A DNA stretch of 56,779 bases from Acidimicrobiia bacterium (GTDB lineage Bacteria; Actinomycetota; Acidimicrobiia; Spongiisociales; Spongiisociaceae): NCBI GenBank assembly GCA_021296345.1, contig JAGWAN010000004.1:1-56779 (forward strand). Reading direction: 5' to 3'. A model generated the notes under the pieces. It was not told where the DNA came from and made no database searches. It was given only the letters and a program-made list of their open reading frames with translations. Every line of letters starts with the position of its first letter. Position 1 is the stretch's first letter. A program made the translations under genes and the position numbers. Positions 1 to 8,155 of the stretch are shown here, piece after piece.

Positions 1-42
1 CTCGACCGGGTAGCGCCCCTACTCGACGAAGTGCTGGCTTGA
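1..42 (+). CDS. C-terminal end of an upstream gene (possibly MoxR-type AAA ATPase)
   Basis: Only the last 13 codons are present, ending LDRVAPLLDEVLA and a TGA at 40-42. The stop overlaps the TTG start of the next gene (TTGA), so the two are translationally coupled. CoxE-like VWA genes normally follow a MoxR-type AAA ATPase, so that is the likely identity, but this is inferred from context. The visible residues are too few to name the protein. Confidence 0.5.
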   Translation, partial: LDRVAPLLDEVLA

Positions 43-1223
43 TCGCCTCCACAGAGGATCCGGCTCGACTACTCGTCTCGTTCGTACATGCTCTGCGTGG
101 GCAGGGAATAGCGGTGAGTCCGGCCGAGATCGTAACGTTCGGGCGGGCGGTCACGCTGCTCGGGGTCGATGATCTCGAAGACCTCTACTGGTCCGGGAGA
201 GCCTGCCTGGTTTCCGAGTTCGTGGACATCCCGGCGTATGACGCGGCCTTCGCCTCGTTCTTCCTCGGCTCGGAGGCGGACGTGTCGCTCGAGAGCAGCG
301 AGGACCCGGAGAGCCCGCCGGGTGAAGCGGCCGCTACCGAGGCCGGTGCAGAACGGACCTCATTGGTCGACAACACCTCCGTAGAGCACGGCCGCGGGGA
401 GCCCGAGCAGGAACCACCGGACCCCGAACCGGGCGCCGTGGCTTCGCTCTTCGAGACACTCCGGCGCCGGTCCTTCTCGCAATGGACCGAGAAGGAGAAG
501 GCTTTTCTCGCCGAACTCATAGGCCGGATCGAGGTCCGCGTACCGCGCCGATGCACCCGGCGGCGCCGACCGGCGCCGGCGGGCAGCAGCCTGGACCTGC
601 GCGGCACCGTTCGCAAGGCACTGCAGAGCGAGGGGGAGGTGTTTCGAAGGTCGTGGAGAAGGCGGGTCGTCATTCCCCGCCGCCTCCTCCTCCTGGTGGA
701 TGTCTCGGGATCCATGTCCACCCAATCCAGGGCGATGCTGCATCTGGCGTACGGCCTTGTGACCAGCACCCTCGACGCCGAGGTGTTCTGCTTCGGTACG
801 AGGCTCACACACACCACCGACCTGCTCAAGGGCCGCGACCCGGACCTCGCCGTGCAGCGCGCATCTTCGGGGGTTGTCGACTGGGCGGGAGGAACCAGGA
901 TCGGCGAATCGCTGGCGTCCCTGCTCCGGAACCCGATCGCTCTGCGCCATGTGCGGGGAGCAGTGGTGATGGTCGCGTCGGACGGTCTGGAGACGGGTGA
1001 CCCGGACCTGATGGCCTCCCTGGTCGGCCGCCTGTCCCGCCTCGCCTACACGATCGTATGGATGAGCCCCCTCAAGTCCGATCCTTCATACCGTCCGCTG
1101 ACCCGCGGCATCCGGCTGGCCCTCCCCCATCTCGACCACCTGGTTGCCGCCGACACGCTCGGCGACCTGGAGGCGGTGGCCACCCTCCTGCCAAGGCTCG
1201 TCTCCGGCATCCGCTCCCGGTAG
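39..1223 (+). CDS. CoxE-like VWA domain protein
   Basis: A 394-residue protein of the CoxE/VWA family. Members work with a MoxR-type ATPase in metal-centre insertion or complex maturation; CoxE itself is an accessory of CO dehydrogenase. The C-terminal half is a von Willebrand A domain with the metal-ion-dependent adhesion motif DxSxS at residues 221-225 (VDVSGSM) and a later strand VMVASDG. The N-terminal half begins with a helical segment (LLVSFVHALRGQGIAVSPAE), typical of this family, followed by an acidic low-complexity linker at about residues 85-130. The TTG start at 39 is chosen because it overlaps the stop of the upstream frame and begins right at the conserved helix. No CO dehydrogenase subunit is visible, so the client is unknown. 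Confidence 0.85.
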   Translation: MIASTEDPARLLVSFVHALRGQGIAVSPAEIVTFGRAVTLLGVDDLEDLYWSGRACLVSEFVDIPAYDAAFASFFLGSEADVSLESSEDPESPPGEAAATEAGAERTSLVDNTSVEHGRGEPEQEPPDPEPGAVASLFETLRRRSFSQWTEKEKAFLAELIGRIEVRVPRRCTRRRRPAPAGSSLDLRGTVRKALQSEGEVFRRSWRRRVVIPRRLLLLVDVSGSMSTQSRAMLHLAYGLVTSTLDAEVFCFGTRLTHTTDLLKGRDPDLAVQRASSGVVDWAGGTRIGESLASLLRNPIALRHVRGAVVMVASDGLETGDPDLMASLVGRLSRLAYTIVWMSPLKSDPSYRPLTRGIRLALPHLDHLVAADTLGDLEAVATLLPRLVSGIRSR

Positions 1224-1345
1224 TGAAGAAGGTCCCGTAGGCCCGGTTCCCGACAATGCAACCCCAGGTCAGAGCATCACGGGCCAACCCATCCTCGTCC
1301 TTTTGGGCACCCTTCTAGACGCATGCCGCCGACCGCCAGATCCGG

Positions 1346-3583
1346 CTACCTGGGAAGCGCTCGCGTTCGGGAGGCGACCCGGGAGGGCCACCAGTTCCAC
1401 CGGCCCAGCATGGAGACCACTGACGGGACTATCAGGGTGCGGGTGATGAAGGTGTCCATGAGGACCCCGACCGCGACCCCGAACCCGAGCTGCAACAGGT
1501 CCTGTAGGGGCAGGGTCATCAGCGCGGAGAAGGTGCCGGCGAGGATGAGGCCCGCAGACGTGATGACCGGCCCGGTCCGCGCCAATGCGTGGTGGGTCGC
1601 CTCTCTGAGCGGAACGGTCCTGGCCTCCTCGCGGATGCGGGACATGAGATAGATGTTGTAGTCGACGCTCAACGCGTTCAGGAACACGAAGAGGAAGAAC
1701 GGGACTGCCGGACCCAGCCCGTTGTGACCTGCCAGGACGATGAATACCACCACCACGAGGCCGAGCGTCGCGAAGTAGGTGAATGCGATCGTCGCCATCA
1801 GGTAGAGGGGGGCGATCAGCGAACGCAGCAGCAGGGCCAGGACCACGCCGATGGCAAGGAGGATCAGCGGGAGCACCACCACCGAATCCCGGTTGCCCGC
1901 CGTCCGCGTGTCGTAGGCCTCAGCCGTGTCCCCGCCGACCAGCACGCTCCCGGCGGCCAGGCCCAGGACCGAAGCTTCCTGCCGGGCGAGGGCCCGCAGC
2001 TCGGGCACGGCATCGAGGGCCTCTTCAGAGAAGGGTCTGTCTCGGAGCACCACGTCGATGCGGCCTGCGCCTCCATCGGCGGAGACGAACCGGCGCCCGC
2101 TCCCCTCCGGCAGTTGGGACGCTTCCGGTCCCCCTACGCCAAGGGGTCTGCTCGGACCGGAGGCATCAGCTACGGCCGGGTGGCCGGCGAGTTCGAGCGT
2201 GAGGGCGTCCATCTGGGCGAGCACGGCAGGGTCCAGCGCGCCGGCGCCGAGGGGCAGGGAGACGTAGACCTGGGTGGGAGAGAGCTCGCCGCCCGGGAAC
2301 CCGCCTCTCAACAGCTCGAAGCTACGGACGGACTCCGTATTGGCCGGCAACCTGTCGAGCTGGTCGTAGTTGGCCCGGAACGAGACCAGGCCCACAACCA
2401 GCACCGCCAGGCCCACTCCGGTCACGGCCAGGGTCAGGACCGGCCTACGGAGGACGACCGCGCCCACCCTGCCGTACACGCTGCGCCGCCAGTCGGTCTG
2501 CTCCGTAGCCTCCGCTTGCAGCCGGGGCTGGGCGGGCCAGAAGGCGCGCCGCCCGAAGATCGTCAGCAACGCCGGGATGAGGGTTAGGGCGGCCAGCATC
2601 ATCAGAGCCACCGCCAACGCGATGATGGGGCCGAGCGCCTGGTAGGAGCGCAGCGTCGCTAGAGCGAGCGCCGCGCAGGCGACCAGGATCGTGGCCCCCG
2701 CCGAGGCGACAGCACCGCCGACGCCGCGCATGGTCCGTCTCATCGCCTCGTGGGGATCATCGTGTCGCGTCAGCTCCTCTCGAAAACGCGCCGAGACGAA
2801 CAGCACGTAGTCGGTGCCTGTCCCGAAGAGAACCACCGTCATGATGCCGGTCGTCTGACCGGAGATCGGTATCCCGTAGCGGAGCGCGTACCAGGCCGCG
2901 ATGGCTCCGGCCATCTGGAAGACGAGTCCCACCCCCAGCAGCGGAATAGCGGCCATGACCGGGGAGCGGTAGATGATCACCAGCAGCACCAGCACCAGTA
3001 GGACCGTCACCAGAAGCAGCAGGGTGTCGATCTGCGTGAACACCCCGACCAGGTCGAGGATGAGACCTCCGGGCCCGCCCACGGCAATCTCGACGCCGCT
3101 CAGGTCGAACGCCCCCGAGCGGTCTCTGATGGCCTCGACCGTGTCGAGAAAGGACAGGTCGGCCGGCTCGCCGGAGACCTCCGCGAACACGTACATGGTG
3201 GTGCCGTCGGGAGACACCAGCCCGGTCCGCTGACCCATGACCGGATCGGGGCTGAGAACCTGGCCCACGTTGTCGGGCGCCGCCGGGCCGGACAGCCAGG
3301 TCGCGAGCTCGGCTGCGGCCCCGTACGCGGCAGGCCCCAGACCCTCGGCTTCCCGGAACACGACCAGGACCGGCGTGCCGGTCGCAGGGAAATGCTCCTG
3401 AGCGAACCGGTACGCCCGGGTGGCCTCGGCGTCCCTGGGCAGGAATAGCGCCTGCTCGTTCTCGTTGGCGTCGGCGAGCATCGGGAGCTGCAAGATCAAT
3501 GCTCCGGCGGCCACCAACCAGACCACCACCGTCACCCATTTGCCGCGGCGGCTGGAGGCGAGATCGGTCAGACGGCCGAGCAC
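1346..3583 (-). CDS. MMPL/RND family transporter
   Basis: A membrane exporter of the MMPL branch of the RND superfamily, about 745 residues. Two similar halves are visible, each with one N-terminal membrane helix, a large extracytoplasmic loop and a bundle of five or six helices. The first half has the helix WVTVVVWLVAAGALILQL and a loop around residues 40-170; the second half starts near VLTLAVTGVGLAVLVVGLVSF. The motifs GTGTDYVLF and LSVDYNIYLMSR are the paired D-Y signatures of the proton-relay helices. The frame is open to 3664, but a GTG at 3583 is preferred: a purine-rich GGGGAA lies just upstream and the protein then begins VLGRLTDLASSRRGKW, the usual family start. Related proteins in actinobacteria export lipids or drugs; the substrate here is unknown. 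It converges on the CoxE-like gene. Confidence 0.9.
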   Translation of the reverse strand: MLGRLTDLASSRRGKWVTVVVWLVAAGALILQLPMLADANENEQALFLPRDAEATRAYRFAQEHFPATGTPVLVVFREAEGLGPAAYGAAAELATWLSGPAAPDNVGQVLSPDPVMGQRTGLVSPDGTTMYVFAEVSGEPADLSFLDTVEAIRDRSGAFDLSGVEIAVGGPGGLILDLVGVFTQIDTLLLLVTVLLVLVLLVIIYRSPVMAAIPLLGVGLVFQMAGAIAAWYALRYGIPISGQTTGIMTVVLFGTGTDYVLFVSARFREELTRHDDPHEAMRRTMRGVGGAVASAGATILVACAALALATLRSYQALGPIIALAVALMMLAALTLIPALLTIFGRRAFWPAQPRLQAEATEQTDWRRSVYGRVGAVVLRRPVLTLAVTGVGLAVLVVGLVSFRANYDQLDRLPANTESVRSFELLRGGFPGGELSPTQVYVSLPLGAGALDPAVLAQMDALTLELAGHPAVADASGPSRPLGVGGPEASQLPEGSGRRFVSADGGAGRIDVVLRDRPFSEEALDAVPELRALARQEASVLGLAAGSVLVGGDTAEAYDTRTAGNRDSVVVLPLILLAIGVVLALLLRSLIAPLYLMATIAFTYFATLGLVVVVFIVLAGHNGLGPAVPFFLFVFLNALSVDYNIYLMSRIREEARTVPLREATHHALARTGPVITSAGLILAGTFSALMTLPLQDLLQLGFGVAVGVLMDTFITRTLIVPSVVSMLGRWNWWPSRVASRTRALPR

Positions 3584-3727
3584 TACCGGTTCCCCACGGG
3601 GACTCCGGCCGGCCGGCAGCCCAGGCTCGCAGTTCCGACGCTCATCATCAAACGATGCTAACAAGCCTCAAGGACTTGTCCTGCTACCGGCGGGAGGACG
3701 ATCGCGGCAGCTGGCTGCTCCTTGCCG

Positions 3728-4276
3728 TCAGTCGGGGATCCAGGATTCGGTCTCGATGCCGAGACCGTCGGCGATCCGGTTCGCGTAGGCGAAGTAGCCG
3801 ACAACCTCCACTATGTCCAGGATGTCACGATCTGAGAAGCCGGCCGATCGCAGGTCTTCCACGTCAGCGTCATTCATCGCGCCCGGCGCCCTGGTCAGCT
3901 TGATCGCGAACCTGAGCATCGAATGCCGCTTGGGCGACAGGTCTGCGGTCGTCCAGTCCCGTTCGATCGCCTCGACAAGCTCGTTATCCTTGATCAGCAG
4001 GCGCAGACCGCGCCGGTGGTGGACAACTCAGTAGTGGCAATCGTTCTCGAGGCTCACGACCAGGGCGATGATCTCCCGCTCGACCTTGCGGAGCGTCGCG
4101 GTGCCGGCCATCGCCGATTCGTAGAGGCCCTGGTGAGCGGCCATGCCGCGGGGGTTCAGCGAGTGCACCGCCAGGACGTTGTCGACGCGCCCGTATACAC
4201 GATCGACAACTCGGGGATAGATCTCACCGAGTGCCCCGTCCCAGGAGTCGTCAGGTATGACTTCAATGCGTGCCAT
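3728..4276 (-). CDS. AhpD-like peroxidase-related protein, candidate selenoprotein (in-frame UGA as Sec83)
   Basis: Carboxymuconolactone decarboxylase/AhpD-fold protein of 182 residues when the in-frame TGA at 4030-4028 is read through. AhpD proteins are thiol oxidoreductases with a CxxC active site followed by a His; this subfamily is the 'peroxidase-related enzyme' group. Residues 1-82 run from MARIEVIPDD to ENDCHY. The TGA replaces the second Cys, giving C80-H-Y-U83, and the same frame continues VVHHRRGLRLL, matching the usual CxYCVxHHG pattern, to SAGFSDRDILDIVEVVGYF and NRIADGLGIE, the normal family C-terminus. No frameshift is needed, and the total length is normal for the family. A SECIS-like hairpin lies 13 bases after the TGA. 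The alternative is a pseudogene with one nonsense mutation, but the mutation would have to hit exactly the redox Cys. The start is the ATG at 4276; no strong ribosome site is seen. Confidence 0.8.
4000..4014 (-). promoter_or_regulatory. Bacterial SECIS-like hairpin downstream of the in-frame UGA
   Basis: On the minus strand the sequence GGCGC-GGTCT-GCGCC forms a perfect 5-bp stem with a 5-base loop. The loop GGUCU starts at base 19 after the UGA. The E. coli fdhF SECIS has the same GGUCUGC stretch, also at base 19 after its UGA; that comparison is from memory of the fdhF sequence. SelB binds such a minihelix to deliver Sec-tRNA. Pairing below the 5-bp stem is weak. Confidence 0.75.
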
Positions 4277-4383
4277 GGTGCAGCGTTCCACACCACCCGT
4301 ACACTCGACAAATCCGCGACCAGCCTGCGGAGCCGCCCGGACTGGGCGAGCGCGGGGGATGTGGTATGCGGCCCGCTTGGCGT

Positions 4384-4722
4384 CTAGAAGAAGCCTACGC
4401 CGGGGGGAATGAAGTTTTGCGTGATTGTGATTGTGGTATGGGGCATGGTGGTCACCACGGTGATGGTGTAGCCGTGTACGGTGACACGATCGCCGCTGAC
4501 CAGGACGGGGTAGTCGTCGACCCGTCCGTCTCCTGAGTCGCCGACCACCTTCAATGGGAGTTCCCCGGTTCCGAGCCTCGCGTCGACTTTGTAGACCAGG
4601 ACACCCTCGGCCGCCAGTGCTGGGAAGGTCGTCGACCGACCGTCCGGAGCGACACAATCTCTGCCTTCGTCGTAGCCGATTCTCCGTCAGCTCTCGACAA
4701 CGATTACTTCTGACTCGGATAC
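4384..4722 (-). pseudogene. 3' fragment of a secreted M6-like protease gene
   Basis: Read on the minus strand, this stretch encodes VSESEVIVVES, an in-frame TGA, then RRIGYDEGRDC and a C-terminal domain with GVLVYKVDARLGTGELPL, PVLVSGDRVTVHGYTIT and a TAG stop at 4386-4384. It matches the C-terminus of the intact protein at 47072-49915 segment by segment (SETEVVVMES, RRQIGYDAG, GVLVYVVNSARSGG, PLLTDGKSVSVGSYTIT). The TGA stands where the relative has an Arg codon, so it is a simple CGA-to-TGA decay mutation. The 5' part of the gene, with signal peptide and catalytic domain, is missing. The fragment directly abuts the katG fragment. Confidence 0.75.
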
Positions 4723-4922
4723 CGGTCTCGCCACGCGTAGTCGAACCCTTCGCCCATGGGATCGATCAACGGCGGGTTCTTGTTCAACGGCCTCAGGTTC
4801 AACTGTTCCGGCCACCAGTGCTGATTCGCCAGCGAGCCCATCGCAGCGGGCATCTGGTGCGACACCGGACACTTGGCGTCCGATACGCCCTGGTCGGCGG
4901 CGGTGATGTCTTCGACAGTCAT
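4723..4922 (-). pseudogene. katG: 5' fragment of katG (catalase-peroxidase)
   Basis: The first 67 or so codons of a catalase-peroxidase. MTVEDITAADQG is followed by DAKCPVSHQM, NQHWWPEQLNLRPLNKN and DPMGEGFDYA, the conserved N-terminal leader of KatG (CPV, WWPnqLNL, NPMGe.FDYA). The homology stops just after FDYA and the frame ends at a TAA at 4704, so the whole haem domain (the WW-H active-site region) and the C-terminal domain are absent. A start codon and GAGGACT ribosome site are retained. The fragment is fused at about 4722 to the remnant of a protease gene, so it looks like the product of a deletion joining two decayed genes. A working KatG cannot be made from it. Confidence 0.75.
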
Positions 4923-4965
4923 CGGTAGTCCTCGGTCCTGGTAGGCCTATCGTGCGGCTCACAAT

Positions 4966-5802
4966 CTAGCTGTAGCTACTAAACCTTGGCGCGAGCCCGA
5001 CCCGTCCGGGAGGCGGGGTCACCGATGCGCCTGCAAGGATCTGGGATTGGCTCTTCTGAAGGATGCCGGAGAACAGGTGCTCCCCGCATCCGTCTCCGTC
5101 GCCGGGAAGGGGGAGAATCTCGGTCTCGAAGCCGGCATCCTCCATGAGAGAAACCCAGGTCGCCATGGGGAAGAGGCCGGTCACATGGAGGTCGGTCTCC
5201 ACGCGCAGACGGCCTCCCTCGTTGATCGTGTAGGTGATCCAGGACTCGATGGTGGTGTCGGCCGGATCGGGGTCGGTCAACCGCTCCTCGACCTTCACTT
5301 CCGGGTCGCCGGGTCGGGACGGTGGCGGGATGTCCCAGCGCAAGACCCTGCCCTCCTCGAAGGACTCCACCACCAGGTCGGGCGCCGCCAGAAGCAGACC
5401 ACCGGGCCGCAGGTGGACCCGGGCGGTGGTGAAGACCGCTCTCAAGTCGTCCTCGGTCAGCATGTACGACACCGCATCGTGAATGAGCACCGCGTCGAAC
5501 AGCTTCCCCAGGCGCACCGTCCGCATGTCACCCACGCGATGCTCCACGTCGGGGTTCAACCGCCGGGAGTGCTCCAGCATTTCCGGGGACAGGTCAACGC
5601 CGGTGGCCTCGAAGTCGGAAGTGAGGTGCGACAGGTTGTGGCCACCGCCCACGCCGAGTTCGAGTATGCGATGCCGTCCCTCCCCCAGCCGGGCCCGGAT
5701 GGCGTCCCTCCAGTAGCCGGCCTCCTCCGCGTAGTCCTCCGGAGGGCTCACCAGCGGCCACAGGTAGGCCAGGTCGGAATAGAGGCGGCGGCTTCCTGCC
5801 AT
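4966..5802 (-). CDS. Class I SAM-dependent methyltransferase
   Basis: A 278-residue cytosolic methyltransferase. The SAM-binding motif I is ILELGVGGGHN at residues 46-56, with the acidic residue at the end of strand 2 in ATGVDLSPEML and motif-III-like FDAVLIHDAVSYML, followed by LRPGGLLLAAPD. The C-terminal part has a beta-rich substrate region (TTIESWITYTINEGGRLRVETDLH) and ends with a Pro-rich tail. The ATG at 5802 follows a GAAGG ribosome site at good spacing. It stands between the katG remnant and the sugar operon, 11 bases after the aldolase stop, so it may be the last gene of that transcript. The acceptor molecule cannot be told from the sequence. Confidence 0.85.
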   Translation of the reverse strand: MAGSRRLYSDLAYLWPLVSPPEDYAEEAGYWRDAIRARLGEGRHRILELGVGGGHNLSHLTSDFEATGVDLSPEMLEHSRRLNPDVEHRVGDMRTVRLGKLFDAVLIHDAVSYMLTEDDLRAVFTTARVHLRPGGLLLAAPDLVVESFEEGRVLRWDIPPPSRPGDPEVKVEERLTDPDPADTTIESWITYTINEGGRLRVETDLHVTGLFPMATWVSLMEDAGFETEILPLPGDGDGCGEHLFSGILQKSQSQILAGASVTPPPGRVGLAPRFSSYS

Positions 5803-5813
5803 GGCCCTTCGGG

Positions 5814-6719
5814 CTACCGGATCGTGCTGCGCCGAGCCATCGAGATTTCCCAGGCCGTCCCCTCGGTCTGAGCGACGGCGCGGAGTTCGGTCATCCGCCC
5901 GGCAGCATGCTGCGCGTCACGGCGGCCGGTGGCAAGCTCACGCCAGATGGCCCGGCCTCCGAGGAACCCCGACGCCCCCGACGCGCACGCCACCCGCACC
6001 TGGTCGCGGAACAGCCCGAAGTCGCTGCCCTCGGACAGGATGACCCAGGGAACCGGACTCAACCGGTCGACCTCGACGCAGGCTTCGGCCCACTCCTCGG
6101 GAGCGTGCCGACCACCCTCCGGCATGACAGGGAACTGCAGCTTGAGCACCTCGGCGCCCAGCGGGCCGAACCGTCTCACCCCCTCCAACACGGCTCGTTT
6201 CCGGTCCTTCGGGTCCTCGTACAGGGCCAGCGGCTCGCAGAAGAGCGGCAACCCGGCCGCCCGGCACTGCCTCGCAACGTCCGTCACGAATCGCTCCGCC
6301 GCCGACATATCCCCGTCCGGGTCGTAGTACACGGAGATCTTGACGGCGTCCGCTCCCATCCCGGCCGCTCGCTCCGCGTTCCAGCCGGGGAGGAGGCGAG
6401 GGGCGGTGCGCACGTCGGCGTAGTCCCCATCCTCGATGCCGAGGATCAGACCCACACCCTCCGGACGGCGCCGGTCGGCCCGGTCCATACCGATCAGATA
6501 GCCGGGGTCGATCAGGACCGCCCCGGCGATGGGCCCGAGCGCGGCGATGATCGGTTGCTTGGCGGCGTTGATGTCCGCGGCGGTCATGCTCTCCGGTTGG
6601 TCCGGACTCACGGTCTGCGCGAACGACCCCACATGATCGATCGCCAGGACGGTGAACAGACCGGCGTCCGTTGCGACCCGCGCAAGCCCCTCCGAGCTTG
6701 CCCCCGACCGGCCGGTCAT
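5814..6719 (-). CDS. LacD-like class I aldolase (tagatose-bisphosphate aldolase family)
   Basis: A 301-residue TIM-barrel aldolase of the LacD family, which cleaves ketose phosphates to dihydroxyacetone phosphate and an aldehyde through a lysine Schiff base. Visible family residues are D28 in LAIDHVGS, K127 in DAVKISVYYDPD, E162 in FCEPLALY, the probable Schiff-base K193 in GAEVLKLQFPV, and ILSEGSDF in the phosphate-binding region. The ATG at 6719 overlaps the stop of the isomerase gene (ATGA), so the two are coupled. The family also includes the sulfofructose-phosphate aldolase YihT, so a modified sugar is possible. The isomerase and the DhaKL kinase upstream suggest the ketose is made and phosphorylated by the same operon; this last point is inference. 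Confidence 0.85.
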   Translation of the reverse strand: MTGRSGASSEGLARVATDAGLFTVLAIDHVGSFAQTVSPDQPESMTAADINAAKQPIIAALGPIAGAVLIDPGYLIGMDRADRRRPEGVGLILGIEDGDYADVRTAPRLLPGWNAERAAGMGADAVKISVYYDPDGDMSAAERFVTDVARQCRAAGLPLFCEPLALYEDPKDRKRAVLEGVRRFGPLGAEVLKLQFPVMPEGGRHAPEEWAEACVEVDRLSPVPWVILSEGSDFGLFRDQVRVACASGASGFLGGRAIWRELATGRRDAQHAAGRMTELRAVAQTEGTAWEISMARRSTIR

Positions 6720-8155
6720 GTGTTGAGGCCTTCGATCTGTAGGTGGTCGCGCATCGGAATAGGCCGGGTAGTGCGCATCCCCAGCCAGGCGGCAACCTCG
6801 GCAAGCTCCGAGGACAGGTCTCCCTGCGCCACCGCGTAGTGGTGCTCGCGGCCCTGCACCATCACGGTGTTGACCAGGTCCATCAGCTCGATCGGCTCGC
6901 CGTTGAGCCGGAAGCGGGTGAACCAGCCGCGGGTGCCGTCGAACCCGGCCTTCCCGGTGTCCACCACCTCGGCGGTGGCAACGAAGAGCTCGCTGAAGTC
7001 GTCCCCCGCATAGGCGATGGTGGTCTGCTGGGGAGCGAACAACAGGTCGCCCGACACCCCGTAGCGGACATCCGATTTCCGTCCCAGCGTCACGTGATCC
7101 ACCCAGCGGATCCCGTTGCCGGCGCCGAAATGGCGAGGCGTGACCCCGCAATGCCAGAGCAGGGCGGCATCGGATTCCAGGTCGAGGGTGGTGAGGTCCA
7201 GCAGGGTGGCGGACCCATGATTGGGCGACATCGAGTTCATCAGGAGCATCGACACCGCTCCGGGTACGTCCCCCTCGCAGGAGACCGCCACACCGTCCTC
7301 CGATCCCAGCAGGCTGTAGGCCATGCAGGGGGCCATCTCGAAGTCCTCCTGGAAGCTGGGCCAGCACTGGACCGCCAGGGCGTCGTACCCCTCCGTCTCG
7401 ATGATCCGGCGGAGCGCCAGGTAGAGACGGGCGTTGCGGTCCATGCCGATCGATGGGGCGGTCACCTCGGTGGCCAGGTCGGTGGCCATCCGCACCACGG
7501 AGGCGGCCGGCTTGGTCTCGACAGCCCGAGCCACCCGGACCACTTCGTCGATGGTGTGGGTGCCGACCCTGGTGCCGAACCGATTCTCGAGCCTGGCCTC
7601 GTCGAACAGCATGTTGTAGAAGCCGGGAGAGATGCCGCCGATCCAGCCGATCCGTGCCGAAGCCATCGTCTTGATCCCCTTCAGCGCCCGGAAGGTGACG
7701 CGGAAGCGCCGTTCCGTTTCCGGTTCGTCGATGTGGCCCAGGAACCACTTGTAGGGCACCCCCCTCTCTCGCAGGTAGCGGCGGATTATCGAGGCGAAGT
7801 GGTTGGTGGAGACCAGCGAGTGGAGCTGGATGGATCCCTCCAGTACCGGCTCCGGTGTGGCCCAGAGCCCGAGCCGGGGAGCGGCCGCCGCGAGCGGCTC
7901 GAGCAGCTCGCCCGATGCGCAGGCAGCAGCCTGCAGGACCAGGAAGTCGAGCTGTTGGGATGACAGGTGGTCGGCGGCCTGGCGAGCGGAGTCGAGATCG
8001 CCGATGCCGTGGTCGATGGCCACCAGGTCGAAGTCCAGCTCCTCCGCGAGGCGGCCGAGGCCGGTGATGGCCCGACGGTACTGGTCGTGCTCGTCGGCGT
8101 AGTAGCTCTCGAACGCCACCCCCACGTACCCGACCCGGAGTCGCCCTCCGCTCAT
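6716..8155 (-). CDS. L-fucose/L-arabinose isomerase-like protein
   Basis: A 479-residue protein with the fold and layout of L-fucose/L-arabinose isomerases, which interconvert aldoses and ketoses at a metal centre. The N-terminal Rossmann-like part starts RLRVGYVGVAFESYY and carries LDFLVLQAAACASGE. The middle has YDALAVQCWPSFQEDFEMAPC and GVAVSCEGDVPGAVSMLLMN, which match the conserved W/E metal-binding and active-site region of the family; the C-terminus has LWHCGVTPRHFG. Its start overlaps the DhaL stop and its stop overlaps the aldolase start, so it is embedded in the operon. The substrate cannot be fixed from the sequence: fucose, arabinose, a tetrose or a sulfosugar are all possible. 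No dedicated sugar transporter lies beside it. Confidence 0.8.
   Translation of the reverse strand: MSGGRLRVGYVGVAFESYYADEHDQYRRAITGLGRLAEELDFDLVAIDHGIGDLDSARQAADHLSSQQLDFLVLQAAACASGELLEPLAAAAPRLGLWATPEPVLEGSIQLHSLVSTNHFASIIRRYLRERGVPYKWFLGHIDEPETERRFRVTFRALKGIKTMASARIGWIGGISPGFYNMLFDEARLENRFGTRVGTHTIDEVVRVARAVETKPAASVVRMATDLATEVTAPSIGMDRNARLYLALRRIIETEGYDALAVQCWPSFQEDFEMAPCMAYSLLGSEDGVAVSCEGDVPGAVSMLLMNSMSPNHGSATLLDLTTLDLESDAALLWHCGVTPRHFGAGNGIRWVDHVTLGRKSDVRYGVSGDLLFAPQQTTIAYAGDDFSELFVATAEVVDTGKAGFDGTRGWFTRFRLNGEPIELMDLVNTVMVQGREHHYAVAQGDLSSELAEVAAWLGMRTTRPIPMRDHLQIEGLNT

Noticed and set aside
1589-2587. Plus-strand open frame opposite the MMPL gene
   Set aside because: Very His/Gln/Glu-rich shadow frame; the membrane-protein frame on the other strand is the clear gene.
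4678-4690. In-frame TGA in the protease remnant as a second selenocysteine codon
   Set aside because: The intact relative has Arg (CGA/CGC type) at this place, not Cys; no SECIS-like hairpin follows and the 5' part of the gene is missing.
5814-7748. A single 644-residue fusion of isomerase and aldolase
   Set aside because: The upstream part of that frame is the wrong phase of the isomerase gene; the true aldolase starts at the ATGA overlap at 6719.
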